This document shows, piece after piece, positions 1-12,844 of a DNA stretch of 64,000 nt (position 1 is the stretch's first letter; each line of letters starts with the position of its first letter). The stretch is from positions 66,530,453-66,594,452 of the forward strand of contig CM049311.1 of assembly GCA_026874595.1 (NCBI GenBank), in the 5' to 3' direction. A program made the translations under genes and the position numbers. The DNA comes from Sipunculus nudus. Taxonomy: Eukaryota > Annelida > Sipuncula > Golfingiida > Sipunculidae. The notes beneath the pieces were generated by a model. That model was not told the DNA's origin. It saw only the letters and a program-made list of their open reading frames with translations, and ran no database searches.

Positions 1-128
1 GTACCGTACCATGGTAGTTAAGCATTGTGTGAATATATATGTGGCCGCGTTTAATGCAGAGATACTGATTAACGTCAAATTATTGTAACAAATCTGTGCT
101 ATCAACCTTGGATATTCATATAGTTCGT

Positions 129-2057
129 ATGATGTTGTCGAGGGGGCGCTTGTGTGCGGCGCTGAGCCTTCAGCTCCTTGCGATAGGTGTCATGACAGTC
201 AGTATCTGTTCCAAGGATTGGGTTCGAATCCAGGGGATGGACGGTTTACACGGCGTCACTAAAGGCGTGAACCTGGCTCTGTTTATAGCCAAGCCCCCTC
301 ACGTAAGCATCAGTTATGCAGGTGAGTTAATTATTATACGTTTATTATTAAATACAGAAGTTCTGTATTCACCCGGGCCACCTTGCTGCATGCAGACGCA
401 GCTCCAGGATTATATATTGCCTGGTTGTATTCCGGTATATTCCTTTGATTGTGTACAACGTATTTAAAGAAAGTTTAGGCGTATGCCAATGTTATTTTGT
501 AAAGAGGTGGGACTTGTAGCCAGGAAAAAGTTGATACTTTATATTATTTAAAACCGTACACGTGTTTGCACAGGTATGCTCTATATTATGTTAGGGCGCT
601 GGACCTGTGAACGCAAGGTTGTGGCTTAGCAACAGGGACTATCTGGCTTCAACGCTATGACACCAGATCACAGTCTTTACCAGAGGGTGTGCTCTCCCCA
701 CCCAGGAGTGAATTGGTGCTTGTCATGTAAATTCGGATTGGATTGACGATGTCTGTGACATCAGACTATAAAGCCCCATCCTTTAATGACGTTCGCTCCT
801 ACATTTTGGGTGCCCTCTAGTTTTAATCACAGCTGCCGAAGACTTGTCAGTTACTTTTCTGTATATACTGATTATATTTTATGTTTTAATGTTAAGAGTG
901 GCATGTGAGAAATAATTATTGTAAATATAGATGCTAAATTGTTATAATAAGTAATATAGATTACACCAAAGTTGTGATGGTTATTTATACACTTAGAATA
1001 ACATATTTATAAGCGAGGGGTGTTAGAACAATTAGGTAAAAAGAGTATGTATGGTTTTTAGGCATTTTTTTTGGAAATCAGTGCGGGCTGGCGATATTTT
1101 ATTTTTGACCTTTTTTGTATGTTTCGATAAAAATGTCATATGATTAGGGAAAAGCATGAAAATCAAAGAATAGTATGTCTAAACAGGTAAAAGCACTAAA
1201 TAACAATGGAAATCTTATCAAAATTATATTATTTTATCTTCTTGAAAGATAAAAATCAAAATTAAACTGTTTGATGTGGGGGATTAAAATTGACGCGGGT
1301 GGTGCCTGAGAACCATACCTTTTATTTCTATTTTTTGGCCTAAGACAAGCTTTTTTTTCAGGTGCTTTGACTGCCGCCCCGTTGATCTGTCCGTTGATAT
1401 TTCAGGTATTTTGATAGCCGCCCTGTTGATCAGTCCGTTAATATTCCAGGTACATTGACAGCCGCCGCTGGTTATTTATACACTAAAACATTATATATTA
1501 ACAGCATGGGATGTTCGAATAATTAGACAAGCTTCTTTCAGGTGCTTTGACTGATTCCGCGTTGATTTGTCCGTTGATATATCAGGTACTTTGACCACCG
1601 CCGCTTTGATCCGTCTTTGATATTTAAGGTACACAACCGCTTGATCCGTATGTTAATATTTCAGGTACTTTGACTGCTGCCGCCTTAATCTGCCTCTCCT
1701 TGCTGTTACTTGTGATATCGTTTTGTGTCAACATCTCCACGGTCTTACTGTCTTCCATTCCGAGAGAGAAACTCATTAAAGTGGCCTTGGCTTTGAACGT
1801 CACGTCAGGTAAGTGGTATTTAATTTACAAATATTTGATAGTTACATTTAGATCTAACAAGAAATTGTTACCCCTTATGGCAGACATTTAAGAACATGAT
1901 TAAAAAAATAATGTTATTTAAATTGAACGGATCGTGCAGTTTCATGCTAAAATATATTTCTAAATTTTATCTTACATTAACTTAAAACTAACCCCTTTCC
2001 ACACACACACAATGAAAGCTTTTTTCTTCAGTTTATTGGTACGTTCAGTATACATAT

Positions 2058-2114
<57 letters not shown>

Positions 2115-2472
2115 ATGTATAGTGATATATAATAATATATATTGTATATGTATGGTCGACAAATTCTCTTAACATCATCATTTTAATTAAATTTAATTTG
2201 TTTAAACCACTGGTTTTTTTTCAGTTTGCCTGTGTATGGGAGCCCTGGCAATATGGGTAACCGTGTGGTCTACTCATCTCCCGCTCGATATTCTTGGCCC
2301 AAAAATCACACAGCTCGTTGTTACGATGCACTGGGGTCTGTACGTCATGCTAGGTCACGTGGCACTGTCGACAGGCAGTTCCGTTGTGACGTCATCAGTA
2401 ATTACCAGGAGAAACCGTGTACAAGAACTGTTGAGAAATACGAGAAGCCAGCCACATTTAGCATACACGTGA
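129..2472 (+). CDS. Small four-pass membrane protein, claudin/PMP22/clarin-like (three exons)
   Basis: Exons 129..321, 1665..1808 and 2225..2472 join in frame through two phase-1 introns (donors GTGAGT and GTAAGT, acceptors TTTCAG and TTTCAG) to give 194 residues. The first in-frame ATG is at 129; an in-frame stop lies upstream at 66. Four hydrophobic stretches are visible: about residues 8-28, 68-92, 103-127 and 142-167, with a short first loop containing CSKDWVRI and a basic C-terminal tail (TRRNRVQELLRN). This layout fits the tetraspan claudin/PMP22/clarin group, but the classical GLWxxC loop motif is not intact (GLHGV is the nearest match), so the family is inference. A likely polyadenylation signal AATAAA is at 2956. 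A tandem array of decoy acceptor sites precedes exon 2. It is transcribed away from the CARD genes and nothing links it to them functionally. Confidence 0.6.
1352..1664 (+). repeat. 44-bp tandem repeat of a 3' splice-site unit upstream of exon 2
   Basis: Units carrying TTTCAGGTRCTTTGACNGCC recur with CAG at 1359-1361, 1403-1405, 1447-1449, 1539-1541 and 1583-1585, then a decayed AAG at 1626-1628, then the acceptor used by exon 2 at 1662-1664. Spacing is 44, 44, 92, 44, 43 and 36 bases. The 92-base step contains an extra segment resembling bases 975-1035. Confidence 0.75.
2062..2107. repeat. (TA)n microsatellite in intron 2 of the membrane-protein gene
   Basis: Uninterrupted TA dinucleotides shortly before the exon 3 acceptor. 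Confidence 0.95.
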
Positions 2473-2830
2473 CGTCAGTTAAGAAATATTTAAGATAATA
2501 TTTATTCTAGTTATTAGTATGGACGACACCATACATAAAAAGTATATTTACATATAATATTTTGTTATTTCCGTATTTGTATGTTAATTTGTTGGCTGTG
2601 GGCGGTTCCAGTGAAAGTGTAGTTTACTCAAAACTTACCCCACCCCTCCCATCCCGACCCCTTTAAAAATCTGCAACTACTCCATTTGAGATGTGATTAT
2701 ACAGTGACTTTACGATCATATGTGTACTTATGGACTTATAACTGATATATCTGAAACTTTGAATGGGCTTTTTATGAAAGTCACACCAGCTCACAATAGT
2801 TTACTTGCGGTGTCTCAGCTTACAGCTGCC

Positions 2831-2875
<45 letters not shown>

Positions 2876-3873
2876 CTTGCTTAAGTCATACAATATTAGT
2901 TTTTAATGTGTAAAAATTGCATGGTTATATTATTAAAATAATCACTGTTACAAGCAATAAAAACTGTAATCCCTCTGTGCCAGTTCGCACGGTTGTAATC
3001 ACACTCTATTAAAAACATTAATTACTCTAATTTGAAAGCCCCTAACCACATGTTATTTTGAAATAATTGAAAGATAATGACTATGAAGCTTATAAACACG
3101 TGTTCATGATTATTTCGGCCCTTTTTAGTTTATACATAGTTCGTGCGGAAAATATCGAATCTAGAACCAGGTGGTACACTGCCTGCATGCTATGTATGTG
3201 TATTGTGGTCTACTTTGTAACAGTCTCGTGTGCAACCCTTAAATTTACAGCTCTAATATCAAACTTAATTGACCTACTTTAATGTTCGCGTGTGCAATGA
3301 ATTATAGCTAAAAATAGAAAGTACAGTCGACTTATATATAATATAACTTTAAGGTACTCTTAATGTTATACACAACGTGTTTTATTTTCTTTATCCATTA
3401 CGGTGCAATGGCCTAAAGAAGAAAAAAGAAAACTGTAGCTCCATGATAAGTATGTAGCTAGTACTATCACAATAATCATTACTGTGACACATTCCATCGC
3501 CGTTTTATGGATCGTTGTTTTTCCTGTGTAGTATATTTCTCTCATACAATAAATTTCTCTCGGGCAAATACCAATGTCTCGCCCGCTATACGTTGTCCCA
3601 AATACATTGCCTTCAATTATGGAAGACAGGCAGACAGGGAGAGACAGAGAGACAGACAGAGAAGTGGAATTGAGAGAATGAGGCTGACAGAGACAGAGGG
3701 AAATATCAAGGCAAAGAAAGTAACTGGGACAGAGGGAGAGACAGAGTGAGTGAAGAAAGACAAAGAGAAAGATATACACAGACAGATTTTGAGACAGAGA
3801 GATTGAGCGAGGCTTAAAAACATACAGAGAGGGAGAGAGACAGAGAGGCACGGAGAGAGACAAAGAGTTGGAG

Positions 3874-3914
<41 letters not shown>

Positions 3915-4126
3915 TACTGTACGTGACGGATATAGAACAGCTGATGAAACGGATCTGTGATATATTCATTATCACTATTAAACATGTTTACTATATAAAA
4001 ACTTTTAATGGGCAATTACATCAGGTATAACTGCTGAAATGCAATTTCATTTAACTGATTGAATTATAAATTAGTACATACAGCCTAATATTCTCCTATA
4101 TCTCCCACAAAAACGCAAGCAACCAC

Positions 4127-4179
<53 letters not shown>

Positions 4180-4547
4180 CAACTTACATTTATTTTTTCT
4201 TGTCTTACTTATGTCTAGCCTGGTGTGGTCATCTTTGATATATATTAACCTCATATATGTCGTACCTTGAGATTCCTTTGTAAAATCAATGAAAAAAATC
4301 ACAGCAAATTTATCAATCTAAATGACTTTAAGCTTGACATCCTCATATTATCAGACCAGGATACAAGAGCACATACACATATATACAATAAGCATATAAC
4401 ATAAATATGAATTCAAATATGAAAATCAGTGTATATAAGTTCGTATTCGTTTTTTAACTGGACAATGTGTAATACTAGATTACTCTCGTAAAATCCTGCA
4501 TCTTGTCCGTTCGTCCTTTTTATGCAACAACAGTTTCAGTATCCATA
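2473..4547. other. Intergenic region with simple repeats
   Basis: This is the 3' flank of the membrane-protein gene and the 3' flank of CARD gene A, which converge here. It holds (TA)n tracts at 2834-2873 and 4131-4178 and a GA-rich block at 3617-3911. A possible polyadenylation signal for gene A (AATAAA on the minus strand) lies near 4188-4193. I see no coding region: the open frames are products of the CT or TA repeats, or start without ATG. Confidence 0.6.
3617..3911. repeat. GA/GACA-rich low-complexity tract ending in (GA)n
   Basis: About 300 bases dominated by GACAGAGAGA-type units on the plus strand, ending in a pure (GA)n run at about 3880-3911. It produces a long serine/leucine-rich open frame on the minus strand that is an artefact of composition. 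Confidence 0.9.
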
Positions 4548-6672
4548 TTAATGCCTGTGACCTCTATGACCATGCACCTTACATTCATGAGTTCTTTCTG
4601 GAAACAAGCGGTCGAACACTTTCTTCACTATTTTAGAATCGAGCCCCCTGTTAGCCTCGAGAACTTCCAGAAACGTCAGCACCCGTTTGATTTTCTCTTC
4701 TAGCAGCTCCATGTCCTGTTGATGTTTGCGGTGCCATAACTCAAGCGCTTTAATGCTTTCTTCGTTATTTTCCTTTTGTTCTGCCATCTGTTTCAGAAAT
4801 CCTTCCCTCTCGGCTGTTTCCATTTCCAGTTTGACCAGGCGTGTTTTCAGCTGAGACAGGTGACTTGTGTGTGTCGCACATATGTTAGACATTTTCCCGC
4901 CATGTTCTTTGAGCTGCTTTTTCAACTCCGCGATGAAGTCAGATTTTTCTTTATCTTTTTCCATGTATTCTTTCTCCCGTTCTTCCATGGCTTGGGTGGT
5001 ATGTGCCAGCTTTTCATGCAGGACGCTCAGTTCCTGTTTCTGGCGCATGCGCTGTCGCTCCAGGACGTGGATGTGTCGTCTGAGTTCTTCTTGTTCTCGC
5101 GCCATTTCGCTCGCGCCACGTGAGAGCATTCCATTCTCTTCACGCATACGATTTATAAGTCCTGAAAGATGTTCAGAGAACAGTTTAACCCTTTCAGCAG
5201 CAGATCCTTCGTTGGTGTCATCAGAAGACTCATCAGATACAACTTTAAAGAACTCAGACGATATACTCATCACGTTACTTTCAAGATTGAGCAGTTTCTC
5301 TTCAAATTCTGTAATATAGTTCTCCCACATGAAATGCTTGGTTTGAAAGAATTCCTGCAGCTTTTCCCGCATTTCCATCTGCTTGGGGTCATCTTCCTGT
5401 ATTTGTTCGTTAGCCTCTTGTTTTGTTTGTAGAGATAATGTCAGCTCCTGGCTCAGGTCTTTGTAGCCTGCCTGCTTCAGAAAGTCACAGAATTCTAAGT
5501 AGTGCTGGGACCTTTTCTGTAGAAGCATCTTAATAAGCTGGTCACCTCGCGACTGCAGCTTCTGGCCCTGCAGGTAAAGATAACATAATGCATGTCATCT
5601 GCTTCATGTGTCGATGTCACACCATATACTTTTTAAGTAAACAATAACATAAATGATAGTGATATCATTACCGACTCTTTTATGTTCAACGTCATTCAGG
5701 ATAGGAGTTAGGGATGGGCGCATTGGGCGCCCCCCTTTATAACTTAAAAAAATGAAAAATAGATAAAAACCACGCTCGATACAGAAAAAAACGTCCGACT
5801 TTGTGTTTTGCACCCTTTAATTCCCAATTTCTTCAGGTGACAGTTATGTCTAATGACTACTGGCATATCCGGCATACAAGTTCATCAGCAAAGGGAGTTC
5901 GGCCCTTTCCCCGGCCAGGGGCGGATCAAGGGTTATTAGGAAAAAGAGGGATTCAACCCAGGACTAATCATAAAACCTAAAAAAAGTCCCTTTATATCCG
6001 GGGGGAGGGGGTGGGTGGGTTCGAGGCCACAACGATTGGTCTGAAACCTATTAAAGGTGGGAGTCCTGACCCCCCCCCCCCCTTCTTTGTCCGCTTCTGC
6101 CCCCCCCCCCCCCCCCCCCCCCGAGGCCTTTATCCGCCCCTGTCAATACCATCATAACTACCGCTACTGACAATGATAATAACACTGCTAAGGTTACAAC
6201 TGATAATAAACCTGCAGCCTTGCTGTCAGCAATGATTCTATGACTCAGTAGTGCTACGTACTGCAACACGATTCTCAAAGTACGAATGATAACTGTTAAT
6301 CGTCGTATATGTCTCAAAAAGAAGTGAGTTGTAAATTCGACATATTAAAATAATTATAGAATATAAACATTTAAGAAACAAACAGTCCCTTTAAGATCTT
6401 ACGGTGGGCCTGTTATTTTGTTATTTTGACACAGTGTTAGTTTAACAAGCTTTAATTCAGTTATTCATGATGTAATTACACATGTGCTTATTTGATCAAT
6501 ATTTATATTAACTTACGATAAGCTTTTGTGTTTCATCTTTACTGAGGACATTCTTCTGTAAAGCCTTAAGTAGCTGGTCGTTCCATCTCACTGTCTGAGT
6601 TATATTCTGTTTGTGGTCCATCAATACCGACTTCCATTTCTCTTCGCTAGATGGCGATTTCATCAAAGCCAT
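4548..6672 (-). CDS. Gene A: CARD plus coiled-coil protein, two coding exons
   Basis: Coding exons 6672..6517 and 5567..4548 (minus) join through a phase-0 intron (donor GTAAGT, acceptor CTGCAG) to give 391 residues. The ATG at 6672 sits 10 bases inside an exon with a good acceptor (CCTTTAAG), so a 5' non-coding exon is likely. Residues about 12-94 form a CARD: WNDQLLKALQKNVL at 30-43, the intron after KLI (52), then SRGDQLIKMLL and the FCDFLKQAGYKDL helix. The rest, to about residue 370, is charged heptad-rich coiled coil, and the protein ends in a His-rich tail (HGHRGHRH). CARD plus coiled-coil proteins are scaffolds in innate immune signalling (CARD9/CARMA class); a cytosolic adaptor role is inferred. 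It aligns with genes B-E through ELRRHIHVLERQRMRQKQEL and THTSHLSQLK, but its coiled coil lies in one long exon. Confidence 0.8.
5568..6516 (-). other. Intron of gene A, with poly-C tracts
   Basis: This phase-0 intron of 949 bases splits the CARD. It contains two long C runs (about 6070-6081 and 6100-6122) and otherwise no recognised feature. Confidence 0.7.
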
Positions 6673-7191
6673 TGCCACTCTTCTTAAAGGAACAAAAAAG
6701 CTATAATCACACAGGAAAAACGCGCGTATTGTCTTCGTATGTTACTTTGTATCAAAACTTCGACTTCTAACAATTACGGTTGTTACGTTTGTTTTTTGTG
6801 TATTTTTAAATTATAAAAAAATCTGTATTGAGAAAATGTTTATTCAATTTTACAAATTTCGAGATTCTTTCTTTTATCTTTGTAAATTTTCTTTTTAAAA
6901 GAAGATTTCTGTGCTCCTGACATCAGGTCGGAAACTGATTAATCAGTACTCTATTGAACGGACTGTCAAGCATTAATATATTAAAATGATCTGGAAAATA
7001 ACATGGCGTCAGACACAATGCAATATATGGTTTTGAGGATAAGCCGTTATTCTCGATATACATATGTTGATATCACATATACACTCACACACACACCCTC
7101 ACACGAAGAAAGCTTTTACTTTAGTTAATTGGGACCCATTTCAGGCCCTTGAGGTTGAACATGTCTAGTAATGATCTTATAGAATGAAAGA

Positions 7192-7194
<3 letters not shown>

Positions 7195-7240
<46 letters not shown>
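7195..7240. repeat. (TA)n microsatellite
   Basis: Uninterrupted TA dinucleotides. Confidence 0.95.
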
Positions 7241-7242
<2 letters not shown>

Positions 7243-7713
7243 GCAAAAGCATACATGCTTGTCGTGTAAAGAATTGTAATTGGACTTACCTATGCGTTAT
7301 GTGCTGCAGTAGGCCTACTGGAAGAGATTAAGGAAGAAGTAAAAATATTCGCCATGCAATATTTTGAAGAGTCCGGCGTAATATCAGTATTTTTAATGGT
7401 TCACACAACAGGTAAACACAAATCGAGGGGTCCTTTTGTAGGTTTATAACGTACACAATACTAAAAATGGCTGCCTGGTGGAGGGTTCAACTTCCTTGTC
7501 TCCAGGGAGTGTCACATGACAAGCTCACGGGCTCCTGTATGTGCATAAGCAACATAAGCAACATACACAATATTTAGCCAATGGTTCAGTACGGCCATCG
7601 ATCAGCGTTTCTTTTTTATATACGTTCAAAGGTTATTGGTGCCAGTACACACTATGACGTGGTCCGGAAATTGGTCATGTGACTCATTTGCCCGTGTTCA
7701 CATACTAGTGACA

Positions 7714-7714
<1 letters not shown>

Positions 7715-7770
<56 letters not shown>

Positions 7771-7790
7771 CATACATACATACAAACATA
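7715..7790. repeat. (TA)n followed by (CATA)n microsatellite
   Basis: TA run to 7766, then CATA/CAAA units. Confidence 0.95.
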
Positions 7791-8723
7791 CATATATGGG
7801 TAACGATCAATACAAAACACTTTTTTGGTTTTATCATTATTCAATTCTATCAATTTTAACTATCATAAAAAGTTTCGACGTGGAACGCTCGGTGTTTGTG
7901 GAAAATTAATTGTTAAATTTAATCACGTCAGGCTTTATCCTGCATAAACTCAAGGACTCTTATAGGTCACGTTCCGTATGTCTTGCATGATTATAGACTA
8001 TTAATCCATGCTTTTAAACCCACCGTCAATCATGGCCCTTCAGGCGGTATATAAAGCCTCGGAGAGCTCTGACGAGGTCACTGTGTAGCATTTGTTTATC
8101 TTTATATATAATGTTTTTGTATAATTTTTAAATTTATAAAACTATGCCAATAAAATCAAAATTAGAAGTAGAGGCACATCAAATGTAAATATTTTTTTTT
8201 TAATGTTAAGTAAATAATCACGACCTGAAATACTATTTTCAACGTTATTGAAAATGCCTGTTTAAATACATAATTAAAGTCTCATTGATAGCGTGATTAA
8301 GATTTTGGTCGTAATTACAGTTATTTTTTTTATACATGGTTGAAATAAGCTTCATTCAGACAATAATTTTTTTATTAGCAGTGTTTTCAAAATAAATATT
8401 TAAATGAGGGAATAATTTAACTAATGATGCCAACTGCATTGCTATTAAATACGCAAACAGTACGATTAAAGTGCTCCAAAGGAAACGGGTTTAAAAGGTT
8501 GGGAAATATAGGCGCGTGTTAAAAAATACGTCACTGACATGAGCGAGTCAAGGACTACATGGGGCTGTCTTTCTTGTAGCCTGTTCATCAAGTGGTGTTC
8601 AATTCATTAAGAGGATTATTATGTCAGCAGCTTTTAACAGTATATCTCTTGGCTAAACAGTTCATGTGAAAAATGACCTAGATCGCCAACAATGGGAATG
8701 CAATCTTGTAAAAAAGTAATATT

Positions 8724-10312
8724 TAGCTCAGATGACTTACAGTCATCTGAGCTTTAGCGATCACCCGTTGTCCGTCTTTCCGTCCGTCCGTCTGTCCGTC
8801 TACCAGTCCGTCTGTCCGTTAACCTGGCACAAATCGTAACCCCTGGACCTAGAACCTTGTAACTTGACATTCTGAGAGGTCCATGAAAAATCTCTTTGGA
8901 AACCAGAAATGAGGTCTCTGTTACCCATATCCTTCGAGCTATGGGGCCCCAATATACCCCCCAGAATAGTCAAAAATTTCATACAAAAACTTCAATAACT
9001 CATTAACTATATCACTGATGATCATGAATTTTGTCATACATATTGATAATGAGATGTTCCATCCGTTCCTGCAGACTGGTGGCGCAACCTGTATTTTTCG
9101 ATTTTTAACGATTTTTTTTCTCTATTTTTGAAATCTTTAAAAATGTGAACATCTGTTAACAGGGCACAAATCGTAAAAAATGGACCTAGAATCTTTATTC
9201 TTGACACACTGAGAGACCTATGAAAAGTCTCCATGGAAACCAGAAATTAGGTCTCTGTTACCAAAATCATTCAAGCTATGGGGCCCCAAAGTACCCCCCC
9301 CCCCCCCAGAATAGTCAAAAATTTCATACCAAAAATTCAATATCTAATTAACTATATCACTGATGGTCATGATTTTTGTCATACATATTGATCATGAGAG
9401 GTCCCATTTTTTCTTGCAGACTGGTGGCGCAACCTGTATTTTTTTATTTTTTACGAATTTTTTTCTCTATTTTTGAGACCTTTAAAAATATGAACATCTT
9501 TTAACAGGGCACAAATCGTAAAGACTGGACCGAGAATCTTCATTCTTGACACAGTGAGAGACCTATGAAAAGTCTCCATGGATACCAGTAATAAGGTCAT
9601 TGTTACCCATATCCTTTGAGCTGTGGGGCTCCAATTTACCCCCCCCCCCCCGAATAATGGAAAATTTGATAAAAAAAACTGCAACATCTCAATAACTACA
9701 ACACTGATGGTCATGATTTGTGGCATACATATTGATCAAGAGGTGTTCCATCAGTTCCTGCAGACTGGTGGCGCCACCTGTATTTTTTTCAAATTTTTAC
9801 AATTTGTTTTCTCTATTTTTGAGAACTTGAAGGATGTAGTTATCTGTCAACGGGGTACAAATCGTAACAACTGGACCTAGAATCTTCATTCTTGACAAAC
9901 AGGGAGACCCATGAAAAGTCTCAATGGAAACCTGAAATTAGGTCTCTGTTACCCATGTCCTTTGAGCTATGGCACTCCAAAGTACAGCTCAGAACAATGG
10001 AAAATTTGATACAAAAGCTGAAGTATCTGAACAACTAATGCAGAGATCACCATGATTCTTTGCATGGATATTGACCATGCGTTTTTATTAGTTTCTGCAG
10101 ACTGGTGGAGCCACCTGTATTTTTTTAAAGTTTACCCATTTTTTCTCTATTTTTGAGATGTATAAATATAGACACAATCTTGGCCTGTTGGTTAATCTGT
10201 TTGATGCTTCAGGTGAATGGGTATATACTACCATTCAGATGATAAAATTTCCTTTTACGAATCTCTTCCCAGTCAGCTGAGCGTCATGACCCATGGGTCA
10301 CTTGTTACATAT
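8724..10312 (+). mobile_element. Non-coding repeat element with four monomers of about 342 bp
   Basis: The left end is TTAGCTCAGATGAC followed by its near-inverse and a TCCG/TCTG-rich stretch. The right end is CAGTCAGCTGAGCGTCATGA followed by CCCATGGGTCACTTGTTA. Between them, monomers begin with GGCACAAATCGTAA (or a close variant) at 8826, 9163, 9508 and 9854 and end with CTGCAGACTGGTGGCGCCAC. No open frame is conserved between monomers. Elements with this left end recur in bivalve genomes as I remember them; the class is not assigned. Confidence 0.6.
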
Positions 10313-11273
10313 TGTTTTTATTTCTTTTTTTAATACTCTATGTGCATGATTTGATTTAGTTTGGTTCAAGTTAATAAGGACTACTTACTCAATTCCTTGT
10401 GGCATCTTTGTTGTTGCACTGGATCTGTCAAATTTATAGAATTATTGCAAAATTTCAACAGATTTCCCTTTGAATGAGGAACAACCTATCATTGACTAAA
10501 TATTCCAGGAGCATCGCGAGGGTGCATAATACATAACTTTCACCTCATTAAATATGCATGGATTTTACCGGAAATTGAACTTAGCCGATATATTATATTG
10601 GTTAACATCTTGTTGAGTTCCATCAAATCCACCATACTTCTGGTAAGTTAACTCGGCAACACCAAAAGGCAGCTTGGCGACCTTTGCCCTCATTAAATAA
10701 ATTTTGCCGAACATCCAACTCGGGCGAGATAATCTAATGGTTAATGTGAGTTTCGTGAAAGTTATCTGGAAAGTTATCGTGAAGACATAAAAAGTGAAGG
10801 GACGGAGGGCACGACGGACCGACTGACGGACCATGTGGTATACCATAATACGTTCCTTCACAGACGGACGTATAACTTTTAGCAAGATAACCGCTATAGA
10901 AGAGAGCCACATGTAGGTTTTAACGACTCCATATTATGTCAATAACGACTAGAATAAATTTTTAAAAAGCGCATACCCTCGCCGAGTTATCAACCCTGCT
11001 TATTCGGGGTCCACATGCACACAAAAATAACGGATTCTCCCCCGGCTTATCTTCTTATAACTCCTCAAGGTTTCGTGAGAATTGTTTCCGAAGTTCATAT
11101 AATTTTCAAAAGACAACCAGAAAAACAGATACAAAACACATAACTTCCATGGTGAGGTGAAATTATCATGCCTCGTTTACAGGTGCCACAAACCTGTAAA
11201 CCTCTCTTGCTATTAACAGACGTGCCAACATGTGCGATTAATGCAGTTACTAGTCAACAGCCAACATGATAGA
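10313..11273. other. Spacer between two inverted repeat-element copies
   Basis: About 960 bases lie between the inverted copies. A stretch near 10800-10875 with repeated GACGGACCGACTGACGGACC-like words looks like another fragment of dispersed repeat. No gene is seen. Confidence 0.5.
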
Positions 11274-12330
11274 AAAACAAGTGACCCATTGGTCATGACG
11301 CTGAGCTGACTTGTATGTTTTTGTATGCAAGGACCAACAGAGATATTATGAAAAAAGTTACTACGTAAAGCAGTCACGATTTATGCCTTAATAACAACTG
11401 GCCAGCCGACATTTCTGAGTCCTAAACAAACAATAAAGAAATACTTAAAAATAATAAAAATGTTAAGGGCGCCACCAGTCCTTCACAGCTAAAAGGGCTA
11501 TCATGCAGAACTGCAGAAAGATCTATGCAAATTATTTCTGAGATATTTTATCTAAAGTATGAATTTCATACATCAACAGCTGATAACGTTAAAACTTTGC
11601 AATAGTGTCCGCAACAGCTCTGAAGGACTGGCTGGATCGATTGTCTTAATTTTTTTGCATGGTAACAATGTTATATGTTTGATGCACAATGTTTAGTGTC
11701 AGTGTTGAGTGAAAAATAATTGGTTTGCAGCCCAGAACACAAACATAAGTCTGAGTTTCTAAGTGCTAAAACATACACAAAAACGCGCGTTACTTACAAA
11801 ATATTGGTCAAAGTGACCTTTTTTGGGATGCAAAGTCGTTTACTAAGAACAAATATCTTGATATAAAGTCAGAAATGTCTAAGTAAAACAGTTACGATTT
11901 GTGCCTTGCTAACGGGCGGAAAGGAAAGACGAATGGACAGACGGATTACGGACAAAGGGTGATTGCTAAAACTCGGATGACATGGTTAGCTGAGCTAAAA
12001 ATACGGGTGGCGCCACCAGTCTTCAGGTTAATGATGAACCACTCCATGATCAACATGCATGAAAAGAATTATGGCTATCAATGCAATAGTTATTCAGATA
12101 TACTGGAGTTCATGTTAATCGAATTTTTAATTGTTCTTAGGGGTACTTTCGAGTCCCATTGCTCAAAGGATTTAGGCGACAGTGACCCTGTTTCAGGTCT
12201 CCAAGCAGATTTGTAATGGACCTCCATGGGTGTAACGTTAGAAGATTCTAGGGCTAGCGGATACAGTTTGTGCCCCGTCTGACTGACTTGGTGCTCAAAA
12301 TAATTTTTCCAGCCTGTAGTTCGCGAAATA
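11274..12330 (-). mobile_element. Inverted, shorter copy of the 8.7-10.3 kb repeat element
   Basis: Read on the minus strand, 12003-11274 repeats the element's left end (TTAGCTCAGCTAACC, then the TCCG-rich stretch and GGCACAAATCGTAA) and its right end (GTCAGCTCAGCGTCATGACC). Bases 12000-12300 contain a further diverged inverted monomer that extends into the start of duplicon B and is also found in duplicon E near 52260-52440. Confidence 0.6.
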
Positions 12331-12769
12331 TAGTTCATAACGACATTTTTTCAAGTTTTTCAGCCAGCTGAGCAAAAATCCGGCACCATAAATGATGTAG
12401 ACGTGATCAATGTCGTCACTGTGACAGTCGGACATTTGTAAGATTGTTATCTTCCACCTTAACCCTTCGTCGGGGACCTTAGGCATACACAAGGAAGTAC
12501 ATACGACCCAGATGATTTATTATTCCTACTGAGTCGATGTTCTATTTATATTATTGGGTAATACGTAATAATAATAAATATAAGAGAAGAACCAAAGAGT
12601 ACATGAATAAACATATATATAAAAAATCACTAGTAGGACTCACTGATCTCCTTTTTCAAGCACGGGACGTAAATATATTTATTGTATTATAGACATTTGC
12701 ACTGTTATATCTATCATGTATTCACCTAAGTTTACCTGCCTATATTAAAACCTTATTCAAAATTCCCCA

Positions 12770-12771
<2 letters not shown>

Positions 12772-12841
<70 letters not shown>
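12772..12841. repeat. (TA)n microsatellite
   Basis: About 70 bases of TA. Confidence 0.95.

Positions 12842-12844
<3 letters not shown>

Larger units (their letters stand above)
6683..8723. other. Intergenic region upstream of gene A
   Basis: AT-rich sequence with no supportable coding region. Gene A's promoter and 5' non-coding exon should lie here but cannot be placed from sequence alone. Two long (TA)n tracts are at 7195-7240 and 7715-7766, the second followed by a short CATA run. Confidence 0.6.

Noticed and set aside
222-236. GGTTCGAATCC, typical of a tRNA T-arm
   Set aside because: It lies inside coding exon 1 of the membrane-protein gene and no matching acceptor, D and anticodon stems were found around it.
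3067-3282. Open frame with two hydrophobic segments downstream of the membrane-protein gene
   Set aside because: No ATG at its start and no splice or homology support; the composition is ordinary AT-rich intergenic DNA.
3366-4015. Long serine/leucine-rich minus-strand frames
   Set aside because: They are translations of the GA-rich tract.
4776-5432. Plus-strand frames opposite gene A
   Set aside because: They mirror the gene A coding strand in other frames, with no independent splice signals.
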